DNA from: Coix lacryma-jobi var. lacryma-jobi
Taxonomy: Eukaryota > Streptophyta > Magnoliopsida > Poales > Poaceae
Assembly: GCA_009763385.1 (NCBI GenBank)
Contig: CM019826.1
Span: forward strand, 61,691,790 to 61,755,789
Length of the DNA: 64,000 bases
Direction of reading: 5' to 3'
Shown: in pieces, positions 22,094-34,185 of the stretch
How the letters are laid out: each line of letters starts with the position of its first letter
Position numbering within the stretch: the stretch's first letter is position 1
Translations under genes and position numbers: made by a program
Notes under the pieces: generated by a model
What the model saw: the letters and a program-made list of their open reading frames with translations, nothing else
Database searches by the model: none
Told to the model about the DNA's origin: nothing

Positions 22094-22284
22094 GGGAGCT
22101 TTTGTGGTGTCCCGCTGTGTTCCTAGGGAACATCCACCCATTCTCTTGGGTCATGGACATCACGCGGTTCGGCTTTGCTCTTGGGGTTGATTTTATTGGA
22201 ACTGAGGTCGTAATTTTGAAAGAAATTTTTAGGCTCCCATTCACCCCCCTCTGGTCGCCTTGCTTTAGCATTTTTGGTCCTTCA
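22079..22284 (+). repeat. 3' LTR stub of element D (206 bp)
   Basis: Matches 20935-21141 with only a few changes. It begins at the deletion junction and ends GGTCCTTCA before the GTGCT duplication. Confidence 0.92.
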
Positions 22285-22713
22285 GTGCTTAGACTTGATA
22301 GCTCATAAATGCCTCCTATAACGCCGGTAGTAGTGGTTGTTTGCAAGGGTGACTCTTATAGCCTTGTTGATTCTTCTATGGTCCACTTTCCCGTGTGTAG
22401 GCTCGGTAGGATTATACATTTGCATAAAAGATTCATACTCTGTTTGTGACCTTTTATTGCAATTTCCCCACTAAGAATAATATAAACATATCACTCTTAA
22501 ATTGGAATTAGACAACCTTAGTGATCCCCTCTATACTTCTAGATTCTCCGTCCTTGTTAGCTACTAAGGGGTTAAACTTTAAGGCTTAACACTATCCGTT
22601 CCTTTGGGATCGATATTAAAACTGGGTTACTCCGGTGAAGTGCTACATCGGTAGATTTTATCTGTGCGCTTGCGGATAAAGTAGAGTGTGCGTTAATTTA
22701 TACCAACATGCAG

Positions 22714-23650
22714 CATGACAAGATGCAAACCGAGAAAGAAAATACATACCTTCGGACCATCTTGTCATGGGTGTCTTGTGGTGAGCCGCAGCTTGGGATG
22801 ATGATTGCCCAATTCAAACGTGCTGCAAGAGGTCCGGGTGTTGGTTTTGCTCAGGGTGTTGAGTGTGCAACATCTTTCGGGAAGGTTGGAGAGTTTAGTG
22901 GTCTTAAGCCGAGTGAGAAGCCCAACTCTAACACTACTCCCAAACTGACCAAGATTCCACCCAAAGAGCCTCTCAAACCTAACACCAAGGATGGAGTATT
23001 TGTGGAACCTCCGAGAGCTCCACCCAAGAAGCAAACATGGGCTCCAAAACCCAATCACCTAAGGAACAAGCTAGACACTATGCCACCTATCCATGAGGAG
23101 CTCATGCCTCAAAAGAACCAAGTGATCCACACCCAATACCGTGAGTACCAACAACCCCCTATGAAAGCGGTGAGGTACCACTATGAGCACTGTGGGAGTG
23201 ATGGACACTTGAGGGAGTTTTGCTTTCGGCGCAAGAGAGAGGAGCGCCATGCAAAGGAGTTGAACAACACGGACATGTACCATCCTTTCCATGATATACA
23301 TGTACCGAATGTTCAAAGGAGAGCTATTAGGCCTATGGTCCAATGCCTCAAGGTCCTAGGCCACAAGGAGGACGTGCCCGGCGGGATCCTGCTTTTGTAG
23401 GCTATGGACCCCGTGGCGGTGGTTTTGTTGTTGAGCGCTACCGTCCACCGCGTTTTGAGTATCGCGATGGACGCTGTTCCCTCAGCGGACCACGTTTTCC
23501 TATACGTGGTGATCGCTTTCCCCATAGGCGTGCTAGGAATGGTTTTGCTACTAACCGTTCTTTTGAGCAGCCGGCCCAACACTGGTACACTTCCCATTTT
23601 ACTCACCCCAGTGTTGGACCGTATGTTCACCCTATGTCTTTTTATTGATG
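22714..23650 (+). pseudogene. gag: Element B gag, second part
   Basis: Continues the gag frame immediately after the TGCAG duplication at the right edge of element C. It contains a Pro/Lys-rich stretch and a zinc knuckle reading YEHCGSDGHLREFC, whose first Cys position is again Tyr. Basic residues follow (FRRKREER). The frame stops at 23398. An overlapping frame (about 23343-23648) with an Arg/Gly/Pro-rich composition (RGGGFVVERYRPPR) carries on the homology, so a frameshift lies near 23340-23400. This is the nucleocapsid end of Gag. Confidence 0.85.
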
Positions 23651-23659
23651 TAGGTAAAA

Positions 23660-25200
23660 CGATTGGAGGACATTTGGTTGGTGGATTCCTGGTGCTCAAG
23701 GCATATGACAGGAAACGCCAAGTGGTTCTCCAGTCTTAGTCCAGTTGCCGGAAAGGAGTTTATCACCTTCGGCTACAATAGCAAAGGTAAAGTGTTGTCT
23801 CGTGGGTCGGTGTGAGTTAATGAGCACTTTGTGTTGCGTGAAGTTGCTCTTGTTTCTAACTTGCATTTTAACCTTCTTTCTATTTCGCAACTCTTTGATG
23901 ATGACTATGAGATTCGTTTTAAGATGAATCTCAGTCGTATTTTGGATCCTCAGGGCAATCTTGTGTGTTTGATTTCGCCCTTTGGAAAAGTCTTTTGTGC
24001 GAATTTCTCGGAGTCGTTTGGAATTTCTCGTTTTCTTGTGGCTGGACCTTCCTCCTCTGATCTTTGGAAGTGGCATAGGAGACTCGGTCATCTAAGCTTC
24101 GACTTGCTTGCAAGGCTTAGTTCACTTGGCTTAATCCGAGGTTGCCCAAGTTGTGCATGTAGAAGGATCTTGTTTGCCATTCTTGTAGACATGGAAAAAT
24201 GGTAGCCGCTCCCCACCATCCAGTGAATCAGGTTATGACTAAGCGCCCTAGAGAGCTTTTGCATATGGACCTTGTCAGTCCGGCTCGGGTGAGCTCGGTT
24301 GGGGGGAAGTGGTATGTGCTTGTTGTTGTTGACGATTTCTCGAGATATTCATGGGTTTTCTTTTTAGCGGAGAAAACTGAGACTTTTGCTTTTACTCGCA
24401 ATCTGATTTTGCTACTTCAGAACGAGTTCCCTAAGAACTCGATGAGAGCTATTCGTAGCAATAATGGTTCCGAGTTTAAGAACTTAGATTTTGAGAAATT
24501 TTTTAACTCTTTGGGTTTAGAGCATCAATTTTCTTCCCCCTACACACCGCCACAAAATGGTGTCGTAGAGAGGAAAAATTGGACCCTTGTTGAGATGGCC
24601 AGGACGTTGCTCAATGAGCATAGGACTTCTAGGCGGTATTGGGCCGAAGCTATGAACACTGCATGCTATATTTCCAATCGCATTTTTCTCCGTGCTTTCT
24701 TGAAGAAAACTTCTTATGAGTTGCGATTTGGGAAGCAACCCAAAGTGAGTTATTTTAGAGTGTTTGGTTGCCAATGTTTTATACTTAAGAAAGGCAACTT
24801 GAACAAGTTTGAGTCTCGTTCTTCTGACGGTGTATTTTTGGGTTATGGTAATCATACTCGTGCATATCGTGTACTTAACCTTGATACTAACCGAGTCATG
24901 GAGACATCCGATGTCACCTTCGACGAGACCATGCATTGTCCTTCTTCTAGATTTGAGCGTGCACGTGATCACGAGGTTGGCGAACCTCTTTTTGATGATG
25001 AGGAAGAGGGTGCTAAAGGGATAGATGATCCAGCACTACCTCCACCTGCTGTGTCGTTAGGATCGGCTTCGACTACGATGACTCACGGCCCCAACCCATC
25101 TTCGTCGACTACTTGGGGGCCGTGCGATCCACCACCTCGGGCTGTACCACTTGTACCCGAGGAGGCACCAACTACTGTTGAGGGGGAGGTTACTTTAGCA
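23660..25200 (+). pseudogene. pol: Element B protease and integrase, inactivated
   Basis: The protease site reads LVDSWCSRHMTG (about 23675-23710), so the Gly of the catalytic DSG is Trp. A stop and a frameshift follow before the zinc domain (WHRRLGHLSFDLL, then CHSCRHGKM in another frame near 24175). The integrase core reads through from about 24200, with HMDLVSP and NGVVERKN intact. The middle catalytic Asp is replaced by Asn (RSNNGSEF; codon 24460-24462). The trailing motif YFRVFGCQCFILKK is present, followed by a Pro-rich linker. Loss of the DSG Gly and the middle acidic residue means neither enzyme should work. Confidence 0.9.
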
Positions 25201-26830
25201 AGGGAGGCGCCACGACACATTCAGCGCCAACACCCACCTCAACAGATGATCGGCGACATCCACGAACACGTCACTTGGTCAAGGTCACAACAAATCTCTC
25301 ACTTTGCTCATTCTGCATTTGTTGCTAATTTTGAACCCCGAGATGTTGGACACACTTTATCTGATCCGGACTGGGTTAATGCCATGCATGAGGAGCTAGA
25401 AAACTTTGAGAGAAATCAGGTTTGTGTTCTTGTTCCACCTCCTCCTGAGTGTCACCCTATTGGTACAAAATGGGTTTTCAAAAACAAACAAGGAGAGGAT
25501 GGCCACATTGTGAGAAACAAGGCCCGACTTGTAGCCCAGGGGTATAGTCAGAAGGAAGGGATAGACTATGAGGAGACTTTTGCTCTTGTAGCTCATTTGG
25601 AGGCAATTAGGATCCTCTTGGCTTTTGCTGCATCCAAGGGTTTCAAACTTTTTCAAATGGATGTCAAGAGTACCTTCCTAAATGGCTACATAGAAGAAGA
25701 GGTCTATGTGAAATAACCCCCCAGTTTTGAAAATCCTAAGTTTCCAAACCATGTTTTTAAACTTCACAAAGCTTTGTATGGTGTGAAACAAGCCCCTAGA
25801 GCCTGGTATGATAGGTTGAAAACCTTTTTTCTTGCTAAGGGTTTTAAATTGGGATGTGTAGATAAAACGCTCTTTCTCCTCAAGCAAGGCAATGACACTA
25901 TCTTGGTTCAGATTTACGTGGATGATATAATTTTCGGTGGTTCTTCTCATGCTTTGGTTGCCAAGTTTGCAGATATTATGAGTAGGGAATTTGAGATGAG
26001 CATGATGGGAGAGTTGACGTTTTTCCTCGAGTTGCAAATCAAGCAATCCCAAGAAGGGACGTTTGTGCACCAGGGCAAGTACACCAAGGACATATTGAAG
26101 AAGTTCGATATGGGTGAGGCCAAGCCTCTTCCAACACCCATGTCGACCACGACGGCCCTGGATGCGGACAAGGATGGAGAAGCTGTGGACCAGAAGGAGT
26201 ACTGGAGTATGATCGGGTCGCTGCTGTACCTGCCGACGACACGCCCGGACATTCAGTTCGCGGTGTGTCTCTACGCGCGCTTTCAGGCATCGCCGCGCAC
26301 TTCTCACCGTCAGGCGGACAAGCGCATTATGAGGTACTTATGTTTCACACCTGAGTTTGGGATTTGGTATTCTGCTTCTTCCACCCTCTCCCTTTGTGGT
26401 TATTCGGATGTTGATTTTGCTGGATGCCGACTTGAGCGCAAGTCCACTTCTAGGACTCATTAGTTTTTGGGTTCTTCTCTTGTATCTTGGTCTTCTCGCA
26501 AGTAGTCTAGTGTCACACAGTCTACCACAGAGGCTGAATATGTTGTTGCGGCTAGCTGCTATTCTCAGTTATTGTGGATGATGGCCACTTTGCATGATTT
26601 TGGTCTGAGTTTTTCTCGAGTTCCATTGCTTTGTGACAGCACGAGTGCGATTAGTGTTGCTAAGAACCCCGTGCTGCATTCTAAGACCAAACACATTGAT
26701 GTGCGCTTTCATTTCTTGCGCTTTCATTTCTTCACCATGTCGATACTCATCTTCAGTTGGCAGATATTTTCACCAAGCCTTTGGATCAATCAACCTTTGC
26801 TAGGTTGAGAGGTGAGCTTGGTGTTGTTTT
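25200..26830 (+). pseudogene. pol: Element B reverse transcriptase and RNase H, with stops
   Basis: RT begins near WVNAMHEELENF and GTKWVFKNKQ and runs to EEVYVK, where TAA (25714-25716) stops it. The next frame resumes with ALYGVKQAPRAWYDRL and the active site YVDDIIFG. RNase H motifs follow: GSLLYLPTTRPD, GYSDVDFAGCRLERKSTS, TTEAEYVVAAS and TKHIDVRFHFLR. Two further TAG stops (26461-26463 and 26503-26505) fall in the RNase H block. The stops sit where Copia relatives usually carry Gln codons, so each may be one C-to-T change. Domain order is normal. Confidence 0.9.
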
Positions 26831-27797
26831 CCCCTTTTAGTTGGGGGAAACCTTTTGGTTCTTGTATCATAGATTGACTTCTTTTGCTCTTGTTTAGTTT
26901 TTGCATTTCATCATATTTGCATCTTCTCTTTTCGAGCTTCGTGTCTATAATCTATAGAATGAATCTATGCTCTGATTAGTGTATGTTTCGATGACATATG
27001 AGGATGATTGTAGCTTAGGCTCTTTTTGATCACTGATACATGTTGTGAGCTGAGCTACTTTTCAGAACTGTGAATATGCATAATTCAACATAAAAATTGA
27101 AACATGTTCACCATTGAGTTTGGCAACTAGCATGTGTAGAAGGTGTTTAAGTCACTTGTGCTTTTCATATATGCTAGATTGCTATGTCTCTAGTTCTGAG
27201 TCCTTCACTTGCTTGGTGTGTTCATATTCTGTTCAAATTTGAACCAAGTCTAAGTGAATTGAAAAGATCGAGATAGGATTACTTGACAGCACATCACGGT
27301 ATCGAGACTGTTTCTCATTGCACATTGAGTCAAACTTGAGCCATGTAGTGTACGACCGAAACCGTTGCTTCAAGCTTCTGATTGCTTACGCATAGGCTTA
27401 GCTCCGTTGAAAAGTTAGGCAATGTCAAGTTTTCAACCTCTCGCAATCACATGCTGAAATTTCAAACTTGTGTAATCACTGCTGCAACTCCGATAAAATC
27501 TTGAAAGCACAAGCCTATGTTTCATTCTACAGCATGATGATTGAACTTTGCTAGGGGTAGTTCACCTTTTTATACATGTTTAACACTTGTGTAACTTCCT
27601 ATCTATACATGTTTGGTGCTATTTTGATGGTGACACCCTTTCTGAATGGCTTAAAACTGCGCACTTTGTTCATATGTTCATATTTCGTATTTTGTGATCA
27701 GTTTGAGTCTTTGCTGGCATTTATGCTTGTTGTTGAATTATTGGATCCACACTCTCTAGAGCATCTATTCTTTCTATTGACTATATAATTGAAGCTG
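26831..27797 (+). other. 3' noncoding region of element B, left part
   Basis: AT-rich sequence after the RNase H end with no convincing frame. It lies between pol and the insertion site of T1, and the right part resumes at 32155. Sirevirus-type elements commonly have a long stretch like this between pol and the 3' LTR. Confidence 0.75.
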
Positions 27798-27802
27798 CTA
27801 AC

Positions 27803-30800
27803 TGTGACAGAACCGACCAATTTATACCAGATTAAGAACCGAATCGCTGCTTGCGCAGAGACTACAAGTACTTAAGCTCGTATAAACCCGGTAGTCCGGA
27901 AATCTCGAAGGATTTCAAGTCATTCAACTTTAACCAAGATCGTAATAGATTAGCGTACATGTCCACGATCTACATTCAATTTGCATATAGTTCAAATACA
28001 TCGGAGTTCAACAGTTATTACAAACCATAGTTTGAATTTAAAAGCGGAAGCAACATAGTTTTGAAACACAAGTCCTTAGTTCGCAATACAGCGCCATATG
28101 CTTGATCCGTCCACAAAAGCATCAGGGAAGATAAGAGTTGACCATGCCCATGGTCTAGTCACTACCCTCGACGGGGTACAGACAGTTCTCGCAATAGCCG
28201 AAGAAGCATTGCCCATCTGCAACAACAAGGGATAAAACCCTGAGTACAAGAAGGTACTCAGCTAGACTTACCCGTCAAAAACCAAAATAAAACAACCAAG
28301 GATTATGCAAGGCTGTATCTGGGGTTGGCCACACTTACCTTTTGCATAAAAGCATTTTATTATTAAATAATCATCATTAGAGTATTAGCAGTCACTTTTA
28401 TGTAATCAGCCTGATTATCTAGATTTGCACCTGATCTAAAGCAAACACTTGACTACTTATTCAAGCAAGAGTGACTATTTCATCAATAGCCTTTCAGATT
28501 CACCAACCATAACCATCATTATTCCATATATTACTACGGTAACACATGCTCAGTCAAGTTACTCACTAACCAGGAGCGATGGCGATTATAATCGATTCCT
28601 ACCAGCTGGGGATAAAATGTCGCACACTCGCCCGTCACACCCTGCCAGGTGGCCGTTGGCGACCAATTCAGGAGGTTCGAGAACCCAAATCGCGGGACGG
28701 CCATGGACCCTTCTACACCGAGGGTTATCTCAATGTCAGGTCGCTCAAGCTATTAACTGCCCACGGTCATGTCAGGTCGATCAGGCCCTGCCTGCCCTCG
28801 GACCATGCCAGGTCGATCAGAATAGTTGCCCATGGTACATGTAAGGCCCTGGGTGTTAGGCGTCAACGTCTCCATCACCGGCTCGAAACACCTTACTCGG
28901 CTTCACGGGAGGTACCCGCACCTGCTCCGTTAAGTGATTGACGCGTTCAAAATGACTGAGGTGTGCCTTCGTCGGTTCCTAATCGACACAGACGGGAGAC
29001 TACTAGCACACAGAACCCATGTCCTGCTGCTCCTACATCCCGCCCGGTCTCAGTTTAATTATCATATGGTTATCTCCATGATAGCACAAGGCTAAACTGA
29101 TCAGTATCCACCTATATGCGGGAGACAGGAAATCACCCGACTTTTACCGGTCTAAGCAGGCTAAGCATAAACGAGCCTAGACTCATCAGGGATAAAAAGG
29201 TAGTATTTGCAGGTGGACAAGGATAATTAATTAATCAGCAACGGTATCACACAACTCCTATCACCTAATGCAACAATCACATCAGGTTAACTTGTAAACG
29301 GTAATTCGCAAACCATAGGGGAAAATGCTCCGGGGCTTGCCTCGCTCGAAATCGGCGGGGCGGTGATCACGGCACTCCGGCAGGTCCTCAGCGTCTCCTT
29401 CCGGGATCCTCTCCTCGGGTGTCTCCTCCTGACGCTGCTCCTCTGGCGTCTCCTGGGCTTCGACTACCGATCCTGCATGATGCAGTACATGAATGAATAA
29501 CATGAATGCACATGGGATGCATGGTGATGCAACATGGAGTAACCATTCAGGAGATAAGCACATGTCATCTACTGCTACTCACTTATTTAATTTAACATAC
29601 TACTTACTAAGTCTTGTTGTCACCACATCAAAGTTGCTTAACGGGTTTATTACCCTCTAATTATTTGTAGAATTAAATCTAGTTAAATAGGCCTATAACA
29701 GTAACCTATCCTAGACAGCTTCACAAAAATCAATAAAATTAATGGAGATTAATAACACTTAATCTAACCCTCTGTCCAAATTTCATCCCATTTGGACCTA
29801 GACTTCATCCTCTATGAAAAAGACAAATTCTATCATGAAAGGTGCTTTGAACTACACCCCTAGTACAAAGTGTCAAACAACAATTTCATATTTTTTCTTT
29901 CTGAACTTCTTAGCACAAGAGCAATCAGTAAAATTTACCAAGTCCATACTCTTCATATTTTAATTATTACAAAATAAACAAGAAAACAATATTTAATCAT
30001 TTTAATTACTACTGCCAAATTATTTCACAGAGCTTCCTCATTTTACATTTTTCCCAGAAAGTATTCCTCACAACACATCCTAACAAAACAAGAATCACAT
30101 TTTTCTGAGATAAATACAAATTACTATGCATTTAACAAGATTTCAGCCTAAACATAAATTAAATATAACTACACAGAAAATTACCACAAATGGGACATAT
30201 TATATTTTTCATGCATAGACCTCACATAACAAACCTAACAAAACTTGTTTCACCTTTTTAGCATTTATATTTAGCAAGATATGAATTAAACAAGCATTAC
30301 AACAATTTCTGGAAACTATTTAAAGAAACCCTGAAAACATTCAAACCGGAAACTACTACGGGTACCCGAACTAGTGCACACAGACAACAACAGACTCGCT
30401 GACACGCGGGTCCCGAGTCAACCGACCCCCCTGTCATCCCACCGAGACAGGGGAGGAGTTGACCACGGCGGAGCTCACGACGGCGAACTCCCCGGCGAGA
30501 ACCATCCCCACCGGCGAACTCCCCTCAACCTTCCGCACCCGTCGGTACCCTCGGCTGGCCCAGCGCACACCGGATCGAGCTCGCCGACGGCGATGCGGAC
30601 ACGGCGGCGCGGGCGAGCTACGCTGGCCGGCTCCGGCCACGACGGGCTCATCTGACCCTCGAGATCTACTCCGCGACCTTCATAACCCTAGCCCAGGCTC
30701 GGAAGCCAGGGCGCAAGCTCCGAGCACCCATGTCCACGGCGGTGCCACTCCGGCGACCTTGGCAAGCGGCGGACGATGGCGTACTCGCTCTTCCCAGACC

Positions 30801-32149
30801 CTAATCGGCCTAACCGACACCTCCAACACCTTCTACGAGCCTCGGCGATTCGCGAACACGAGCTAAGAGCCGACGACGGCCACGGCAAGGAAGCTGGCCA
30901 CGGCGGACCGAGCTTGCCGGTCATGGCGGACATGGCGGACATCGGCGTTCCGCGGCACCTAACCCTAATCGGCTAAACCATCACCCTCCACCCTCCTTGG
31001 ACCTCACTGACCCCTAAACACGCGCTAGGGCAACATTCGACCACGGGACGGAGGCTGGCCACGGTGGACCGAGCTCGGCGGTCATGGCGACCGTGGCGGC
31101 GGCTCATCCCGGGGCTTGCCTACGGTCTCTCATAGAGCGCTAAGGATACCAAGTTGTGGGAGCTCACGGCGAAGCTTGGTGGGTGTTGGATGTATGGTGC
31201 GGTGGCGGAACGACGGCGAACGGCGGCGGCTTCCTTCCTTTTTCCGCTCGGGCCCCCGGCGAAGGACGAGAGCGAGAGCGGAGAGGGAAGAGGAGCGCGG
31301 CGACAGAATGGAGGGAGGAGTTCGGACAGGCGAGGCGGGGCTGGCTTTGCCGCTCGCCACGCGCGCACGAACGCTGGCTTGGCCGTCCGTCGAGCGCCAC
31401 GCGGCGGCCAAGTCCTGGCGCGGTCGGCCACGACGCCGCGCGGCGCGCCTGAGGCACGGCACAGCCCGGCCCGGTTCAGTGGCCATCAGGCCGACTGACA
31501 GCCGATCTTTCACGCGATTAACTCCTAATCCGCTCGTGAAACGCTAAACCCCTTGCTCCTTTACTTAGAGCTACATGTCAGCTACAACTTTGGTTACAAG
31601 ATTGGTCTCTGGTTCGGCCTAGATTGCTCCCGAGAAAGCTCCAAAGTTGGCTCCACGAAACTGTTTGGGTCAGTTAGAGACTTAGAAAATTCTAAGTCTA
31701 AACTCCCTCAAATCTGCCTTGTGGGTCCTCAAACCACCTTGTTAAACCCATTTTCATGGGTTGGGCCTTAAACAACTTTGTTCACTCTAAGAAATTCTAC
31801 ACACTTTTGGTTAGGGCCCACAGCCATGCAAAGCTTCTATCAAGAAGGTCTTAGTTTAGTCAACAAAAGGACTCCTAGGGCTCTATCAAGGCAACTAGGG
31901 TTAGAGACTTGGTTAGCCAACATGACCAACATAAACCTAGCTCATTTTGACTCCCCAACAAGGTTCAACTACTTAGAAGATTAAGCACTCCACTAACAAG
32001 ACCAACAAGCATTCCATCAACAGAGCATCAAATGAGCACACATGAAATGAACACTTAAAAAAGAAAGAATGCACATGAGATGATGATGCTTTATGCTCAT
32101 TTGATGACAAGTTATGCATTTAGGGTTGCTTAACACCAGGTGTGTTACA
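27803..32149 (-). mobile_element. T1: solo LTR of the Tekay-type chromovirus family (4,347 bp)
   Basis: Matches T3's 3' LTR (56742-61123) end to end, with plus-strand ends TGTGACAG...GTGTTACA. It is flanked by CTAAC at 27798-27802 and 32150-32154, and no internal sequence is attached, so this is a true solo LTR. It lies in the 3' noncoding region of element B. It is given minus orientation because T3's internal region shows coding on the minus strand. The left 2.5 kb and the right 0.6 kb are AT-rich; about 30360-31550 is strongly GC-rich with many CGGCG words. No conserved frame is seen between copies. Confidence 0.94.
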
Positions 32150-32154
32150 CTAAC

Positions 32155-32572
32155 TTGCATTTGTGACTCATATGCATTTGCCTTGTTGTGTGCATTTTCA
32201 ACTAAGGGGGAGAAATTGAAAATCATGTCCCTAGTGGTGTGCACTATTTAAGGGGAGTTTGCTCGCGTGTTTTATTGTTTTATGACAAGTTTTGTTGGTC
32301 AATTAGTCAGAGCGTTTTTCAATGGTCCGGAGCGTTTTTTAGCTAGTTGTGTTGAGCCTTTGCCTCTTCTTGAGGGCTAGCTTTGCTTTGCTTGGTTGCG
32401 TCGAGTCGTTGCCCATGTCTTGGGAACCAAGTTGTCTCGCTCACTCTATTCGACTTCTCTTGGCTTTGGTTTGCTTCTGGTCGTTTGGTTGAGTTCACTT
32501 CTTTCTTCTCTCTTTCTTTCTACTCTATATGATTCGTGTTGGTAGTTGACAATGCACTCATCAAGGGGAGAT
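32155..32572 (+). other. 3' noncoding region of element B, right part, with purine-tract copies
   Basis: Continues from 27797 after the CTAAC duplication. Three purine tracts precede the LTR: AAGGGGGAGAAA (about 32204-32215), AAGGGGAG (about 32250) and AAGGGGAG directly before the LTR start at 32573. The last is the functional-looking polypurine tract for plus-strand priming. Repeated polypurine tracts upstream of the 3' LTR are a described Sirevirus trait. Confidence 0.75.
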
Positions 32573-32919
32573 TGCGGATACATGAGTGTATGCCGGATCT
32601 TGAGATGATGAGTGATTGTCAACTGGTATGATGCGCATGTTTTTTGGCTTGTGTGTGCAGGTGTCGAGCACAGAGACGGTGATCCAGGCAAGGTGAAGGT
32701 CAAGTAGAGACGTGCTGTGCCGATGGACCCAGAGCGCTGAACGGCGGACGTGAGGCTTGGACTGACGGAGCGGTGGCCTGAGGATCGGTCGTGGTGGCTG
32801 ACAGCCTAGGACAGTGACAAGTGAAGACTTGCAAGTGGACGGGGTGCACGGGCGGGTGCATCCCTCTACGACGTCGGTTTGGTGGTTGAGCCATAGAAAA
32901 ACCACCGAGTGGACGGTTT

Positions 32920-33136
32920 CCAGGTTTGGGCCTCAAACCTGGGTGCGGCCGCTTTCCGAGTTTGGGCCACAAAACTCGGGCTGAGGATGGTTTCCAGGTT
33001 TGGGCCTCAAAACCTGGGCGCTTGCGGGTTCTGAGTTTGGGCCACAAACTCAGGCGACGGACGTCAGGTTTCCCGGTTTCGGCCTCAAAAACCGGGGGAT
33101 GGCCTAGGTTTCCTGGTTTTGGCCTCAAAACCGGGG
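32920..33136 (+). repeat. Hairpin array in element B 3' LTR (six units)
   Basis: Six units at about 32920, 32956, 32994, 33031, 33072 and 33112. Each has a short stem around a TTTGGGCC(T/A)CAAA-like core. Stem sequences differ between units but stay mostly paired: CCAGG/CCTGG, CCGAG/CTCGG, CTGAG/CTCAG, CCCGG/CCGGG. Orthologous arrays lie at 11317-11536 and 19301-19502. Confidence 0.88.
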
Positions 33137-33924
33137 GAGGTCCGTGAAAAGGATGAGCGGTGGTTGGCGACACGTGGTGGCATCCGGTGAGGTCGCGTCG
33201 AGGTGAAGCTACCTGATGTGCGAGCGTGGCCGTCGGATCGACTACACTTTGAGTTGGTCAGTAATACCTTTAGGGTTAGCTGCTCTCTCATTAGCAGTAG
33301 GGGTAGAAGGGGAATAATTGTATTAGGCTATATTAGGAGAGGCAACCCGTCCCTCCAGACTATCTCAGCCATTGCTATTTTCATTCTAGGGTTCCTGCTC
33401 TCCCAATCCCTGTTGTAGCTACTGAGATCCACAGAGACGGTGAACAATACCTCTGTGTATTTGGATTTTGCGGCGGAAATGGGACCGGATTCCCGTTGTC
33501 TCCTCGTGGGGATGAATTTCGGCTTGCAATCGTGATTGTGATTCGCGTTTTGAACTTGTTCTTCGTGTTCTTCTTTTCTTCACGATTTTCCCGTCACTCG
33601 ATCTCCCTCCTCGCCGCGTCTTTTTCGAATCCACTTGAATCAACTTGTTCTTTGATGTGAGGAGAACATTTCCATCGAAGGAATTCATCTCTACCCTCAC
33701 GAACAAGTAGATCGGGTCGATTCAAGTTTCGTGACAACTTTTTCATTCCTACATCTTCCCTTTCGAATTCCCGGAGTTTTAGTTGATTGAGCAGATGATT
33801 TCTTGGGGATAGTCTCCCAACTACCTCGTGATCATCTTCTCAATTTTGGGATCAAGGGATTTTGATTTGGATCAAATTTGGAAGGATTTGGGAGAAGGGC
33901 GATTGAAATCACCTCCCTGAGAGG

Positions 33925-34185
33925 TCGCGGACAGTCCGCCACTCAGGGCGCGGGACAGTCCGCGTGTCGGGGCCATTGATGTTCAGTGGCTGCGTGTCTC
34001 GGTCGCTTTGCCTCGGGTTGACCGGCGGACAGTTCGCCGTTGTCATTCGCGGACAGTCCGAGACCATCCAGGGAGACTTCAACAACAGTGTGTTTTTTGT
34101 CTCTGCCGTGGGACAGTCCGCCAATGGACACGGACAGTCCACAGTAGGCCCGTACAGTCCGGCACCAGGAGCCCGGACAGTCGGC
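33925..34185 (+). repeat. GCGGACAGTCCGC palindrome cluster, element B 3' LTR
   Basis: A perfect copy lies at 33927-33939, with several partial copies of GGACAGTCC up to about 34180. The same motif cluster occurs at 12327-12590 in the solo LTR. Confidence 0.85.

Larger units (their letters stand above)
18653..22284 (+). mobile_element. Element D: gag-only Copia derivative with one long and one stub LTR
   Basis: Inserted in the 3' LTR of element C with perfect GTGCT duplications. The left LTR is 18653-21141 (2,489 bp, TGAGAATA...GGTCCTTCA). A primer site TGGTATCAGAGC follows at 21144-21155. One Gag-like frame spans 21287-22093, and it runs into 206 bp (22079-22284) matching the last 207 bp of the left LTR. 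No protease, integrase or RT is present. The rest of the internal region and most of the right LTR were lost in one deletion, which fits recombination at a short shared CGTGGATTTGAG. The LTR is a distant relative of the B family (same end block and hairpin array). Confidence 0.92.
8912..22708 (+). mobile_element. Element C: Athila-like Gypsy retrotransposon without polymerase
   Basis: LTRs at 8912-10169 and 17819-22708 (the latter split by element D) match closely, start TGTTGACACTGG and end TATACCAACA. The insertion is flanked by TGCAG at 8907-8911 and 22709-22713, and the host gag frame resumes exactly after it. The primer site resembles the Asp-tRNA type used by Athila elements, and a polypurine tract GCTTGGGGGAAT precedes the 3' LTR. 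Apart from a solo LTR, the internal region has only a decayed protease remnant and no RT, RNase H or integrase, so C is non-autonomous or internally deleted. By eye the LTRs differ at only a few percent. Confidence 0.93.
17819..22708 (+). repeat. 3' LTR of element C, split by element D
   Basis: Left part 17819-18652, right part 22285-22708. The split is marked by a GTGCT duplication at 18648-18652 and 22285-22289. Without the insert the LTR is about 1,253 bp. A TATA box lies at 18249-18256. Confidence 0.95.

Noticed and set aside
30459..31547. GC-rich frames of 70-143 residues in the Tekay-type LTR
   Set aside because: The frames differ between T1 and T3 because of indels; no conserved reading frame.
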